Assembly (NCBI RefSeq): GCF_005280205.1
Contig: NZ_SUND01000005.1
Span: 1 to 64,000, forward strand
Source of the DNA: Bacillus yapensis
GTDB lineage: Bacteria > Bacillota > Bacilli > Bacillales > Cytobacillaceae
Direction of reading: 5' to 3'
Length of the DNA: 64,000 nucleotides
Shown: positions 1 through 9,206 of the stretch, one piece after another
Layout: every line of letters begins with the position of its first letter
How positions within the stretch are numbered: the stretch's first letter is position 1
Position numbers and translations under genes: made by a program
The notes under the pieces: generated by a model
What the model was told of the DNA's origin: nothing
Database searches by the model: none
Seen by the model: only the letters and a program-made list of their open reading frames with translations

Positions 1-1384
1 GGACAAAATAGTCTCCACGAGCAAAATGTCTTGACTGGTCAAAAACACCCATAAAGTAATCATTGGGAAATCCAACTGGACTACCATATCCCCAATTATA
101 ATGGACATCTTGATCGGCCTTAGTTATCGAAGGAATTTTTCGGTAATTGAGTTTTATGTGAGCATCACCTATACCCTCAAAGTATTCAACCTTAATTGTG
201 TGTTGTCCGCCCTCTAAAGAAACTTTTCCACTCTTAGGTAGACCGTTTGATCCTACCCAAGAATCGATTACAAGCTCGTCATCTACCCATACGCGAATTC
301 CGTCATCTGAATTTACCTCAAATATATAAAGCCCGGCTTCAAGGTTTTCTTTTTTAGTAAACCTTGCTGAGAATTGATCAGATGGAATAGAAGAATGAGG
401 AGATCCACTTTTCCAGTCTAGGTTTAAATTTGAAAATTTAGTAGTAGAATTTTCCCCTCCAACAATAAATGGATTACCACTTAACGATATGTTTGGGTAA
501 TATTCCCCAACCCATGAATTTTCAACCTCTCCTTCAAAAGGGAGAATAGAAAAGTCAATCTTTCCAAGCTCTGCAGCATCATAATATTCTACGTCTATCC
601 AGTGAATATCCTTTTCAACTGCATTCACCCCACTTCGGTCTCCTATTTGAATTTTGGTAGCATCCTCTCGTAAAGGACTATTTGTCCATCGGTCAAGCAC
701 TAGCTTTCCGTCTAAGTATACTCTTACTCCGTCATCCGCCTTTGTTCGTAGAATATACTCACCTGCTGGAATTCGTGTTGCTGTTGTATATCGCGCAGAA
801 AAATTATCCTTCTTATAGCCTGGTACTGGTCCGTTGGCTCCAAAGTCCTCTTGTAAATTCTTCTGAGTACCGTCCGGTGAGATTACTTTTGCAGCTGTTG
901 GGTAACCAGCTAAATTATTATTTTCATAATAATAAGCTAGCCAGGAATCAAAAGGTACAATATCTGAAAAAATTGCAGCATCTCCAACTTTTTCATAATA
1001 CTCAGTTTCAATTGTATGCTGACCCTCTTTATCATTTAGCCATATGGCCCTTGCTTTCGTTCCCCAATAATTTTCATTCCATCGGTCTATGATCTTGTTA
1101 CCGTTAATCGACACTTTAACTTTATCATCTGCAAATGTTTGAATAAAGTAATCTCCCTTAGAGTAAAATCCTGATTGATTAAATATTGCTCCAAAATTAT
1201 CATTTGGAATACCCTTTTCTGGGCTTCCAGCTCCCCAGTTATAATGGACATTACTACCATGAGTTGGAGTAAATACAGGATAAGATTCATTTGCTGATGC
1301 GACCCCACTACTTAATAGACCTATCAACACTGTACATCCTATACTCCTTATTAAGTTTTGGTACAACTTCCCAATCAACCCCAT
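1..1384 (-). CDS. Secreted PA14-repeat protein (C-terminus beyond window)
   Basis: The minus-strand frame is open from an ATG at 1384 to the window edge, so only the first 461 residues are visible. Residues 1-31 form a signal peptide (basic start, hydrophobic core, cleavage after VASA). Three PA14-type beta-sandwich units follow, at about residues 35-150, 150-290 and 290-420, and a fourth begins at the edge. Each carries the family's ADDG/SDDG-x-R-V-W/Y-x-D motif and a YNWG or SARF-like strand. PA14 domains bind carbohydrate and usually accompany wall hydrolases or adhesins, so a surface role is inferred; the catalytic part, if any, is outside the window. No strong ribosome-binding site precedes 1384, so the exact start is tentative. 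Confidence 0.8.
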   Translation of the reverse strand, partial: MGLIGKLYQNLIRSIGCTVLIGLLSSGVASANESYPVFTPTHGSNVHYNWGAGSPEKGIPNDNFGAIFNQSGFYSKGDYFIQTFADDKVKVSINGNKIIDRWNENYWGTKARAIWLNDKEGQHTIETEYYEKVGDAAIFSDIVPFDSWLAYYYENNNLAGYPTAAKVISPDGTQKNLQEDFGANGPVPGYKKDNFSARYTTATRIPAGEYILRTKADDGVRVYLDGKLVLDRWTNSPLREDATKIQIGDRSGVNAVEKDIHWIDVEYYDAAELGKIDFSILPFEGEVENSWVGEYYPNISLSGNPFIVGGENSTTKFSNLNLDWKSGSPHSSIPSDQFSARFTKKENLEAGLYIFEVNSDDGIRVWVDDELVIDSWVGSNGLPKSGKVSLEGGQHTIKVEYFEGIGDAHIKLNYRKIPSITKADQDVHYNWGYGSPVGFPNDYFMGVFDQSRHFARGDYFV

Positions 1385-1628
1385 TCCATTTATAAAATAG
1401 TATTCTAGAAGGATATTAATCTACTATCCAGTAACCATAATAACATAAAATCCGACATTTTCTTCACCATCTTTTGCCCAATTGGTTATAATTTTTCTAT
1501 AATATCCATTTTTTAACAAAAACAACCAGAATCAAACCTCCTCTAAAACAAAAAGCTGATGAAATTTTACAACAAGTAAAATTTCACCAACTTTGATTAT
1601 TTTTATCAATAAAAGGGCACCATCTGAT

Positions 1629-2373
1629 AAAACTGTTCGATCAAGAAGCGATATTTATCGATGATACAAAGATTGAAGCGAGTATACGTTTGTCTAGAAG
1701 AAATCAATTCATAAATATCATAAGAGTTTAATTGAAAAGTCAAACGAGCTATACAACGAGCTACTTTAGAATGAAATCATGCCTAAAATTGAACTTGAAA
1801 ACAATGAACAACTAACATTGAAAGAGATCACTCAATTGGTTCAATAAATAGACGAGGTAGCAACTGAGTACGTTAAACAAATTGAAGCATCTTCAGACGA
1901 AGAACGAAAAGTCTTAAGAAGTGAATACAAATACCCGAAACAAGTCCGCAAACAGTTGATTGACTTTTCATTACGAAAAGAGAAATAAGAAAAAGACTTT
2001 GAAATCTTTGGCACTCGAAATAGGTATTCTAAAACGGAATGATGCGACATTTATGCGAATGAAAGATGATTATATGAAAAACGAACAATTGAAAGCCGGT
2101 TACAATTTACAAAAGCAAAAGAAGGCAACAACCGAAAACTAATAGTGAATGAAAAAATGGGAACAGTATAAAGAAAAAGAAGCTTTCCGATGAGAGCATA
2201 AGTGCCATCTATAGAAAACTCAAAATCGATGTGGAACTAGCTTTTGAATTCTCGAAGGCTAATTTTTGTTTCATTCGATTCTCTGTACGAAAAAAAAATC
2301 GAAGGCAGAAAACGAAATGGACCTCGCGTTAACGGCAGGCAGTGAATTTAAGAAATTCCACTGCCACAACTAA
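1629..2373 (+). pseudogene. Degraded IS1182-family transposase
   Basis: Fragments in several plus-strand frames match the order of an IS1182-type DDE transposase. In order they are FIDDTKIEAS near 1650, LTLKEITQLVQ near 1815, ASSDEERKVLRSEYKYPKQ near 1890, EKDFEIFGTR near 1995, DATFMRMKDDYMKNEQLKAG near 2043, and a C-terminal FEFSKANFCFIRFSVR-like piece near 2250. At least three stop codons and two or more frameshifts interrupt them, and the N-terminal third is missing, so it cannot be functional. An imperfect inverted repeat at 2338-2366 lies at its 3' end and may be what remains of the element's border. Confidence 0.75.
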
Positions 2374-2410
2374 GGTAATAGAGTAATTTATACATAAAAA
2401 TAAATTTGAA

Positions 2411-4567
2411 TTATTCAATTGTATAAAGATTACTTTCAGCTAATATGTCATCGTTTACGTCCGTAACTTTAACAACAATTTCTACAACACCATTTTCTCC
2501 AGGATCAACAACTACAATCTCTTCTTCATTCCCATACTGTCTATCAATTTTTTTACCGTTAACGAAAACATTACTGTATGGAGTAAAATTTTCCCCTTTT
2601 ATTATCAATAAACTTGTACCTTCTCTCTTTTCTTTAATGACATTCGTTACTTTAGGATCTTTATAACCTAACCGATAATTCTTACTTACATTAATACTGT
2701 TTTTATCTTTAATTAAATGCATCTTTCCAAAAAGGATATCATATTGCAATAATTTCATATCATTTAGAGTATTTTGTTTAATATGTTCTTCCTCCCAAAA
2801 ATCCTGCCTTGGTATATTAGTTAACGCATTTTTTTTATATTGATTTATGAGATAGTCTGTAAGTGCATTACCGTTTAAGTTTGCTCGATCTAACACTAAT
2901 GGCGCTAACATGGAGGAACTAATATTTAGCTCCTCAATATTTTCAGTGAAATTATCCCAGATTATAAAAGGTGTAGAATACATCTTTTTATATTCTTCAT
3001 ATGTTCTATCTCCACCGTAATAATCTGCTTCTCGAAACACCTGATAATCGTCGCCCAATAATGGGAGATGATCACCGAAATACACTAATATGGTATCCTT
3101 TTTTCTTGTTTCAAGTTCCCTAATTAATCTATTTAACTCACTATCAATTTCAAGCAAGTTATTTGAATAATTCACAAGTAAGTTTTCGGATTCGATTGTA
3201 AAATCCTGCTCACCATTTAAATCAACTTCTATTGATGAATTTTCTGGTTTCTCTTCTGAATTATATGGTCCATGGTTTTGAGTAGTTATAGCAAAAATAA
3301 AATTTGAATCACTTTCCGAATCTAGTTTCTGTAAAATTTCATCCACTATCGTTTTATCCTTCATAAATATCGGTCCATAGGTGGGATTCCCCATAAATTC
3401 TAAAGGAATAAATTGGTCAAAACCTAAATATTTCAATACGTTCGTTCTTTGGTAAAACCAATTATGATAGGAATGAATAGCTGTTGTTTCATACCCATAA
3501 CTTCTTAAAATATTCGGTAATGCTGGTAATGGTTTTTTAACATAAGTAAGATAGGGAATAACCCCCGGGGGTAAGAATTGTGTCGACATCCCTGTTAAGG
3601 CTTCAAACTCAGTATTAACTGTAGAACCTCCAAATACAGGCACACTGACATACCCTGATGTATGTTCTTTTGCTATCTCATGAAAAAAAGGCAGAGGATC
3701 TTGACTAAAATTGACATTTCTAAAAAGTGTAGGGTCCCAGAAAGCTTCAGACATTATCATGATTATGTCAGGCTTAGTTGAACTTATATATTTTTGAGGT
3801 TGGTTATTTTTAATAATTTCATTTATTTTTTCTTTTGAATAAACATTAGGTTCTTCAATTATTAGCCAATTCAAATTCAAAACAAATCCAGCAAGTACCC
3901 CATCTTGTCCATATGTCGCCTTTTGATCCCACGCTACATTTACTATCCTTAACTCCTTTTTTAAAAATGAATCAATATTTCTGCTTTCTACAAAAAATAG
4001 AGTAAAGCATAATAAGAGAGAAACAGATGAAATAGAAATTTGTATTTTTGATAATTTTTTTTGATTCGGAATTACATACACAGAAAATGAAATTAGTAAT
4101 ACAAGTAAGATTAATATTATTACCAGCCAGATCAATGTAGCACTTGAAAAGAAACCAATCATATTTTTTGCCTCAGAAGCTAAGAACAAATCACTTGGCA
4201 TTATTGGTTCTCCTCTGATTTCTTGTTTTACCTTACTTCCATATGCAAGAACTAACAAAGGAATAGTGGTTATTGCAGATAGTAATAGTACCATCCTATT
4301 TTTGAAAGCCCTTATTCCACTAAATAATAAAAAGAGAAGGAGACAGTTATAGGCAAAGGGTCTAGTTAACTCATTAATATAATATATCAATTCATTAAAA
4401 CCTCCTCTATAGAGGTATTCAATTATTAGGACAGTTATTACTGCTTGTATAAATGCACCTATATAAGTTACAAATAATCCAGTTCTTTTTTGCGCCATAT
4501 TACGGATCCTTTCTAATAAAATTAGCACCACTATACCACAGAAAAGTAATTCAAGAAAGTCTAGCAA
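2411..4567 (-). CDS. LtaS-like membrane sulfatase-fold phosphoglycerol transferase with C-terminal Ig-like domain
   Basis: 718 residues. About five hydrophobic segments lie in residues 1-195, followed by an extracellular alkaline-phosphatase/sulfatase-fold domain (about 265-585). Family metal and catalytic positions are visible: E274 in MSEAFWD, nucleophile T316 in GGSTVNTEFEALTG, H432 in TQNHGPY, and D499-H500 in FGDHLPLLG. Such enzymes transfer glycerol phosphate to glycolipid or wall polymer outside the membrane. Lipoteichoic-acid synthase or a relative modifying another polymer are both possible. Residues from about 637 form a beta-rich tail resembling an IPT/TIG domain (KGENFTPYSNVFVNG), which ordinary LtaS proteins lack. 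Neighbours are wall hydrolases and an LCP protein, which fits envelope polymer assembly. Confidence 0.82.
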   Translation of the reverse strand: MLDFLELLFCGIVVLILLERIRNMAQKRTGLFVTYIGAFIQAVITVLIIEYLYRGGFNELIYYINELTRPFAYNCLLLFLLFSGIRAFKNRMVLLLSAITTIPLLVLAYGSKVKQEIRGEPIMPSDLFLASEAKNMIGFFSSATLIWLVIILILLVLLISFSVYVIPNQKKLSKIQISISSVSLLLCFTLFFVESRNIDSFLKKELRIVNVAWDQKATYGQDGVLAGFVLNLNWLIIEEPNVYSKEKINEIIKNNQPQKYISSTKPDIIMIMSEAFWDPTLFRNVNFSQDPLPFFHEIAKEHTSGYVSVPVFGGSTVNTEFEALTGMSTQFLPPGVIPYLTYVKKPLPALPNILRSYGYETTAIHSYHNWFYQRTNVLKYLGFDQFIPLEFMGNPTYGPIFMKDKTIVDEILQKLDSESDSNFIFAITTQNHGPYNSEEKPENSSIEVDLNGEQDFTIESENLLVNYSNNLLEIDSELNRLIRELETRKKDTILVYFGDHLPLLGDDYQVFREADYYGGDRTYEEYKKMYSTPFIIWDNFTENIEELNISSSMLAPLVLDRANLNGNALTDYLINQYKKNALTNIPRQDFWEEEHIKQNTLNDMKLLQYDILFGKMHLIKDKNSINVSKNYRLGYKDPKVTNVIKEKREGTSLLIIKGENFTPYSNVFVNGKKIDRQYGNEEEIVVVDPGENGVVEIVVKVTDVNDDILAESNLYTIE

Positions 4568-4599
4568 GTACTACAAGCATTTTCAAAGGAACCAACAAC

Positions 4600-4634
4600 A
4601 AAAAATCACACTCAAAGCTAGAGTGTGATTTTTC
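4600..4634. terminator. Bidirectional intrinsic terminator
   Basis: A 13-bp near-perfect stem (AAAAATCACACTC / GAGTGTGATTTTT) around a 7-nt loop has T-runs on both strands. It lies just upstream of the LtaS-like gene and downstream, on the minus strand, of the degraded gene at 4637-4908 and the amidase. Confidence 0.75.
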
Positions 4635-4636
4635 CA

Positions 4637-4908
4637 CTAATAATATTTAAATTGTTCCGTTACTTCAGCTTCTATGCCAAAGTGATAAAAAATAGTTTTT
4701 TTCAATTCTCTTTGAGGCATTACCATCACAGTATGGGTTAGTTGCCTTCGACATTTATAATTACTCTATTTGTTATTTGATAATTACTTTCTTCCTCAGT
4801 TCCGCCAATACCAACGTTCAACTTGAATTCCTTCTGAACTTTCAGTTGTATCTCTTAATACAATTACTGGCACAATAAGTATTACCAGAACCCATTAGCT
4901 TTATTCAA
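4637..4908 (-). pseudogene. Decayed small membrane/secreted protein gene
   Basis: A TTG preceded by GGAGGG starts a minus-strand reading path that needs several frame changes. It begins LNKANGFW, then a hydrophobic VLVILIVPVIVLRDTT segment, then FKLNVGIGGTEEESNYQITN, then a last frame ending in REIELKK-like and AEVTEQFKYY before a stop at 4637. Each piece reads like protein, and no single frame holds them all. The product would have been an N-terminally anchored protein of about 90 residues. I do not recognise the family. This is a reading of fragments, so it is uncertain. Confidence 0.35.
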
Positions 4909-5080
4909 AGTTACCCTCCCTCAGGTAACTCCGCTTTTCTATTGACTTTTTAAGTAATCAATACCTTTACCATATATGAAATTCATACACCGTTCTACTT
5001 GAGATTGATTTATTTTCACAGAAAAAGGGCAGGAATTTCATTGTCTCACTTTTGTTAAGTCACATTTTCAAAAATAGAAT

Positions 5081-8038
5081 CTATAGTCTTTTGAAATATT
5101 CATCTATCCCATCTGCAATTGCTCTAGCTAATTTATCTTGGTAAGAACCATTCAGCAAATTTTGACGTTCATTGTTATTACTTAAAAATCCGAGCTCTAA
5201 TAAGGTAGCGGGCATAGTCACTTCACGAATAACCGAAAAAGCTGCGCCATCTGTTCCACGATTATTTGCCCCAGTATAACTTACCATATTGTTCTGAATT
5301 AAGTTTGTCAGTGTAACACTCTTTGTAATTCTGTCAATATTATTATGCAAACTTTGATTAATCTTTGAAGGGTACCCCGGATTATATTCATAATAATACG
5401 ATTCAATACCATTCGCACTCGTCGATGTAGCATTGTTATGGTGGATACTTACAAATATTTCCGGACCTAAAGCATTCGCCATAACTGAACGATCTAATAA
5501 TGTAACGTAAGTATTATTGGTTCGTGACATCATTACTTCGTAACCACGACTTATTAATAGTGATTCCACCTTCTTAGCGACAGCTAAATTTAAATCTGCT
5601 TCACGAACAGACCCATAAATAGCACCAGAATCAGATCCACCATGCCCAGGATCTAAAAATACTGTTCTAGACTGCCTAAATGTTACATTTATTCCAGGCA
5701 ACGTTGTAACACGGCCATTTTTTGCTATGCCCCTAATGGCTATTGTGTGAGGGCCATTGCTAAATCGTGATGTGTCAAGAGTATATTGATAACCAGAATT
5801 TCCAATGTTAAAATCCGGATAAGCCTTGAGGACATCTAGTCTATTTGACCCATAAACCGCTTGCCCAACTACCATACCATCGACTAAAACTTCTATCTTA
5901 TCTACTCCATATATATCTAAAAACCAACCTGATATTTGATAATTTCCTTTTAGGACATTTCCAGGATACAGATTATCAATAAATCCTTTTACATTTTCAA
6001 CAGTCACAGTTTTTGGTGACAGTGTTGTAACCTGTCCATTCTTTCCAGTTTCTTTAATGGCAATCGTATGTTGACCATCACTCAATTTAGTTGTATCTAA
6101 AAAGTAGTGAAAGCCAGCTTTATCGTTATTGAAATCTGGAAACATTTTTTCCACATCTTGCCTAGTATCTCCGTAGATTGCATCTCCTACTACATTTCCG
6201 TCCACTAACACTTCTATTTTCTCTACACCATTTATATCCAAAAACCAACCTGATACATTTTTGATACCAGCTAATACTACATTAGAGCTTGGATTATCTA
6301 CATATCCTTTAACATTTTCAAACATCACATTCCCATCGCCTAATGTTGTTACTTGACCATTTTTACCTATTCCCCTAATTGTAACTCGATGTTGACCATT
6401 GCTAAATTGAGCTGTATCTAAAAGGTAGTGATAACCAGAATTAACATTATTAAAATCAGGGAAGTTTCTCCCCACATCCAATCTTTCATCTCCATAGGTT
6501 GCATCACCTACTACATTTCCGTCCACAGATACCTCTATTTTTTCTACACCAGTTGTGTTCAAATACCAACCTGATACACTCTTTTGGCCGGTTAAAATTG
6601 CATTAGAAGTAGGATAATCAACATAGCCTTTAACATTCTCAAACTTTACATTACCATCACCTAATGTTGTTACTTGACCATTTTTACCTATTCCCCTTAT
6701 TGTTATCTTATGTTCACCATCCCCATATTTAGTCGTATCAAGACTAAAATGATAGCCAGACTTTGCATTTTTGAATTCTGGATAAGCCTTTTGGACATCC
6801 GGCCTATCATGACCAAGGATTGCTTGTCCGGCCAGCTTACCATCTACTAAAACTTCAATTTTGTCTGTCCCACTTCTATCTAAAAACCATCCACTCACAT
6901 TTTTAGTTCCTGTTAGTACAACACCTTCATTGGGATAGTCAACATATCCTCTAGGATTCTCATTAGCAATAATGACTTTCAAAACAGGTAGTGTCGTAAA
7001 TAGACCATTTGCCGAAGTTTCCCTGATTTGAAGAGAATGTTCACCATTTCTAAATATTGTTGTATCAAGCAAATAGGTATATCCAGACTTTGCATTATCA
7101 AACTCAGGATAAGCTCTTTGGACATCCAATCTATCGATTCCATATGTTGCATCTCCAACTAGCCTACCATCTACTAACACCTCTATTTTTTCAGTACCAC
7201 TTCTATTAAGGAACCATCCACTCACGTTTTTCATACCGTTAATCACTGTTCCAGAAGTAAGACTGTCAATATAGCCTCTAGGTTCTTCATTTGCAATTGT
7301 GACAGTAAAAGGAGGCAATATCATAACACGTCCGTTTACTGCAGTTTCCCTGATTGTAATAGAATGTTGACCATTGCTAAATTTAGTTGTATCAAGTTTG
7401 TAATGTAACCCCCCGTTTCTATTATTGAATTCTGGGTATGCATTATGTACATCAAGTCTTGTATTTCCATATGTTGCCTGTCCCACAACATTCCCGTCCA
7501 CTAACACCTCTATTTTATCTACTCCATTTTTATCTAAAAACCATCCACTCAAATTTTGAGTTCCTTTTATAACTGCTCCTGATACTGGGTTATCAACATA
7601 GCTTCTAGTAGTATCATTTATTACCCTGACTGTAATAGGAGAAAACGTGGTCACTTGGCCGTTATTCCCTTTAACCTTGAAAGCGATAGTATACTGACCG
7701 TCATTAAATCGGGTAGTGTCTAACACAAAATGAAATCCTGCATTCCCATTATTAAATTCCGGATATGTATTTTGAACATCAGATCTTGCATCACCATATG
7801 TTGCCTGTCCCACAACATTCCCGTTTACCAACACATCAATACTTGCTACTCCACTTTCATTTAAAAACCATCCTGTAATAGTTTGTGTACCTTTTAGATT
7901 TGCATCAGAGATTGGACTATCCAAATAACCAAATGTCCTCTCATTTTTTTGCGCAGATACCGAATGTTGGACTACACTGTTTACCATAACAAAAGCCAAC
8001 ACTAATAATACTGTTAAAATATTTCTCTTCAAGCTCAT
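5081..8038 (-). CDS. N-acetylmuramoyl-L-alanine amidase (Amidase_3) with seven Ig-like repeats
   Basis: 985 residues; the start has a GGA-type site about 8 nt upstream. An N-terminal signal peptide (about 1-29) is followed by seven repeats of 95-107 residues, each starting G-Y/F-x-D and containing a SGWFLD-x-x-GV-x-K-I-E-V-L-V-D-G core and a GQ-x-x-I-x-I-R tail. The last 195 residues (from about 791) are a zinc amidase: H799 in DPGHGG, E813 in READ, H866 in SIHH and catalytic E948 in LLELGFLS. It cleaves the lactyl-L-alanine bond of peptidoglycan outside the cell. The repeats probably anchor or space the enzyme in the wall. Repeats 4 and 5 share an identical GIGKNGQVTTLGDGNV end, which suggests recent internal duplication. 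Confidence 0.88.
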   Translation of the reverse strand: MSLKRNILTVLLVLAFVMVNSVVQHSVSAQKNERTFGYLDSPISDANLKGTQTITGWFLNESGVASIDVLVNGNVVGQATYGDARSDVQNTYPEFNNGNAGFHFVLDTTRFNDGQYTIAFKVKGNNGQVTTFSPITVRVINDTTRSYVDNPVSGAVIKGTQNLSGWFLDKNGVDKIEVLVDGNVVGQATYGNTRLDVHNAYPEFNNRNGGLHYKLDTTKFSNGQHSITIRETAVNGRVMILPPFTVTIANEEPRGYIDSLTSGTVINGMKNVSGWFLNRSGTEKIEVLVDGRLVGDATYGIDRLDVQRAYPEFDNAKSGYTYLLDTTIFRNGEHSLQIRETSANGLFTTLPVLKVIIANENPRGYVDYPNEGVVLTGTKNVSGWFLDRSGTDKIEVLVDGKLAGQAILGHDRPDVQKAYPEFKNAKSGYHFSLDTTKYGDGEHKITIRGIGKNGQVTTLGDGNVKFENVKGYVDYPTSNAILTGQKSVSGWYLNTTGVEKIEVSVDGNVVGDATYGDERLDVGRNFPDFNNVNSGYHYLLDTAQFSNGQHRVTIRGIGKNGQVTTLGDGNVMFENVKGYVDNPSSNVVLAGIKNVSGWFLDINGVEKIEVLVDGNVVGDAIYGDTRQDVEKMFPDFNNDKAGFHYFLDTTKLSDGQHTIAIKETGKNGQVTTLSPKTVTVENVKGFIDNLYPGNVLKGNYQISGWFLDIYGVDKIEVLVDGMVVGQAVYGSNRLDVLKAYPDFNIGNSGYQYTLDTSRFSNGPHTIAIRGIAKNGRVTTLPGINVTFRQSRTVFLDPGHGGSDSGAIYGSVREADLNLAVAKKVESLLISRGYEVMMSRTNNTYVTLLDRSVMANALGPEIFVSIHHNNATSTSANGIESYYYEYNPGYPSKINQSLHNNIDRITKSVTLTNLIQNNMVSYTGANNRGTDGAAFSVIREVTMPATLLELGFLSNNNERQNLLNGSYQDKLARAIADGIDEYFKRL

Positions 8039-8107
8039 TTCTTCTATCCTTTCTAGATGTCAGATTTTTATTATATAATAGTAATCTACTATGTGAGATA
8101 CTATGAA

Positions 8108-8515
8108 TTACTCTGTTACGATAAAATACTTTGTCAAATACCCTGCCCAAACCTCATGGCCTTTTTCGATTTGAAGGTCTGACCATGCCTCCCAATGATC
8201 TTTAGGAACGTTATCCCAGTGGTTGGATCTTCTGGTTTGGAACTTGGGCCAGTTATCACAAAATTAACAGGCTCCCCATCTTGAACGGCTGATACAAGCT
8301 TTGATTGTATTTCCTTTGGCAATATTTTAAATATGCCTCTACTTTCTTTTTATCTTTTTGATTCTCTTTCACTGTTGTTCTTATTTTGACTTTATCTGTC
8401 TATTCGGCTTTTGGAATATTGGCGGTTGCCTAAAGTTTGTTGTTCAAATGAAACTTATCTATTACAACAGCACCATTGGAAAGTAATATCACTGCCATTA
8501 CAAATAGTTTTTCAT
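8108..8515 (-). pseudogene. Decayed secreted protein gene (possibly SGNH-hydrolase type)
   Basis: From an ATG at 8515 the minus strand gives signal-peptide-like pieces (MKNYL, MAVILLSNGAVV). After frame changes come TVKENQKDKKKVEAYLK and LPKEIQSKLVSAVQDGEPVN followed by FVITGPSS, then in another frame VPKDHWEAWSDLQIEKGHEV to a stop at 8108. No single frame is open throughout. The LPKE-x-Q-x-K-L...GEP-x-N-F-V-I-x-G pattern reminds me of the N-terminal part of secreted SGNH/GDSL hydrolases in bacilli, but that is a weak resemblance. The continuous piece at 8134-8322 alone is too short to be the full gene. Confidence 0.4.
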
Positions 8516-8635
8516 TATATAGCCCAAAACAAAATACGACTAATTTACTAAATTATACAATATAAAATAGTATTTTTTTAGCTTTTTTATGAAATTTATG
8601 TAATATATCCTCGGAAATTGTTGATGTTGCAAAAA

Positions 8636-8668
8636 AGAAAACTGGTAAAATATTACTTATACCAGCTT
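8636..8668 (-). terminator. Intrinsic terminator of the decayed PBP gene
   Basis: On the minus strand AAAGCTGGTA and TACCAGTTTT pair around an AT-rich loop and are followed by TCTTTTTT. It sits just after the stop codon of the PBP remnant. Confidence 0.5.
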
Positions 8669-8676
8669 TTGTCGCG

Positions 8677-8990
8677 TTATTTCATTATCTTTTCGAATAC
8701 TGCTTTTACCCTAGTTACCACATCATGACTCCCGTTCTTTACATCCATAGCCATTAAGAGAGGTGGATGCTCCGTATTGACTGCCTCGAACCATCCTGTG
8801 CCATTTTTCTATACATCCTAATACTTAATCTCCCGTTCCGCCGCAATGTTGAAACTCACCTTTGACAACTAACTCGAAAACCTTTTCCATGGTCAGTTTA
8901 AAAAATTCTATTTGCTCACTAATTTCTAATGCTTGAGTTGATTCTATTAAATCACTCACTGCAAAAAGAAGGATTTCTTCACTAGTAGAT
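8677..8990 (-). pseudogene. Fragment of a penicillin-binding protein transpeptidase domain
   Basis: The last 40 codons read NGTGWFEAVNTEHPPLLMAM and on to VVTRVKAVFEKIMK with a stop at 8677. This is the same ending pattern as the intact PBP3-like protein encoded at 12500-14491 (ENGWFVAYNTENPELLIALM...VQKVKAILEN). Upstream pieces (SEQIEFFKLTMEKVFELVV) correspond to the helix before the KTG motif, but stops and frameshifts destroy the KTG region itself. The rest of the gene is gone. It is therefore a dead C-terminal remnant of a second pbpC-like gene. Confidence 0.6.
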
Positions 8991-9206
8991 CCTGTTGACC
9001 TTGATTAATAACTTTCAAACTATCGACATTATCCCCCTTTAAAATATATCAAGTTGTTAGGAGTCATTCGACACCAAATATCATATTTTGCTAGCTATAT
9101 GACAAAAATAAACTATACCTGAGATTTCTTGTATTAAACTTCAATTTTATTTGGTATTCTAATAATTAGGAGTATTGATCATTTGATTTTTTGGAGGTTA
9201 GTATTG

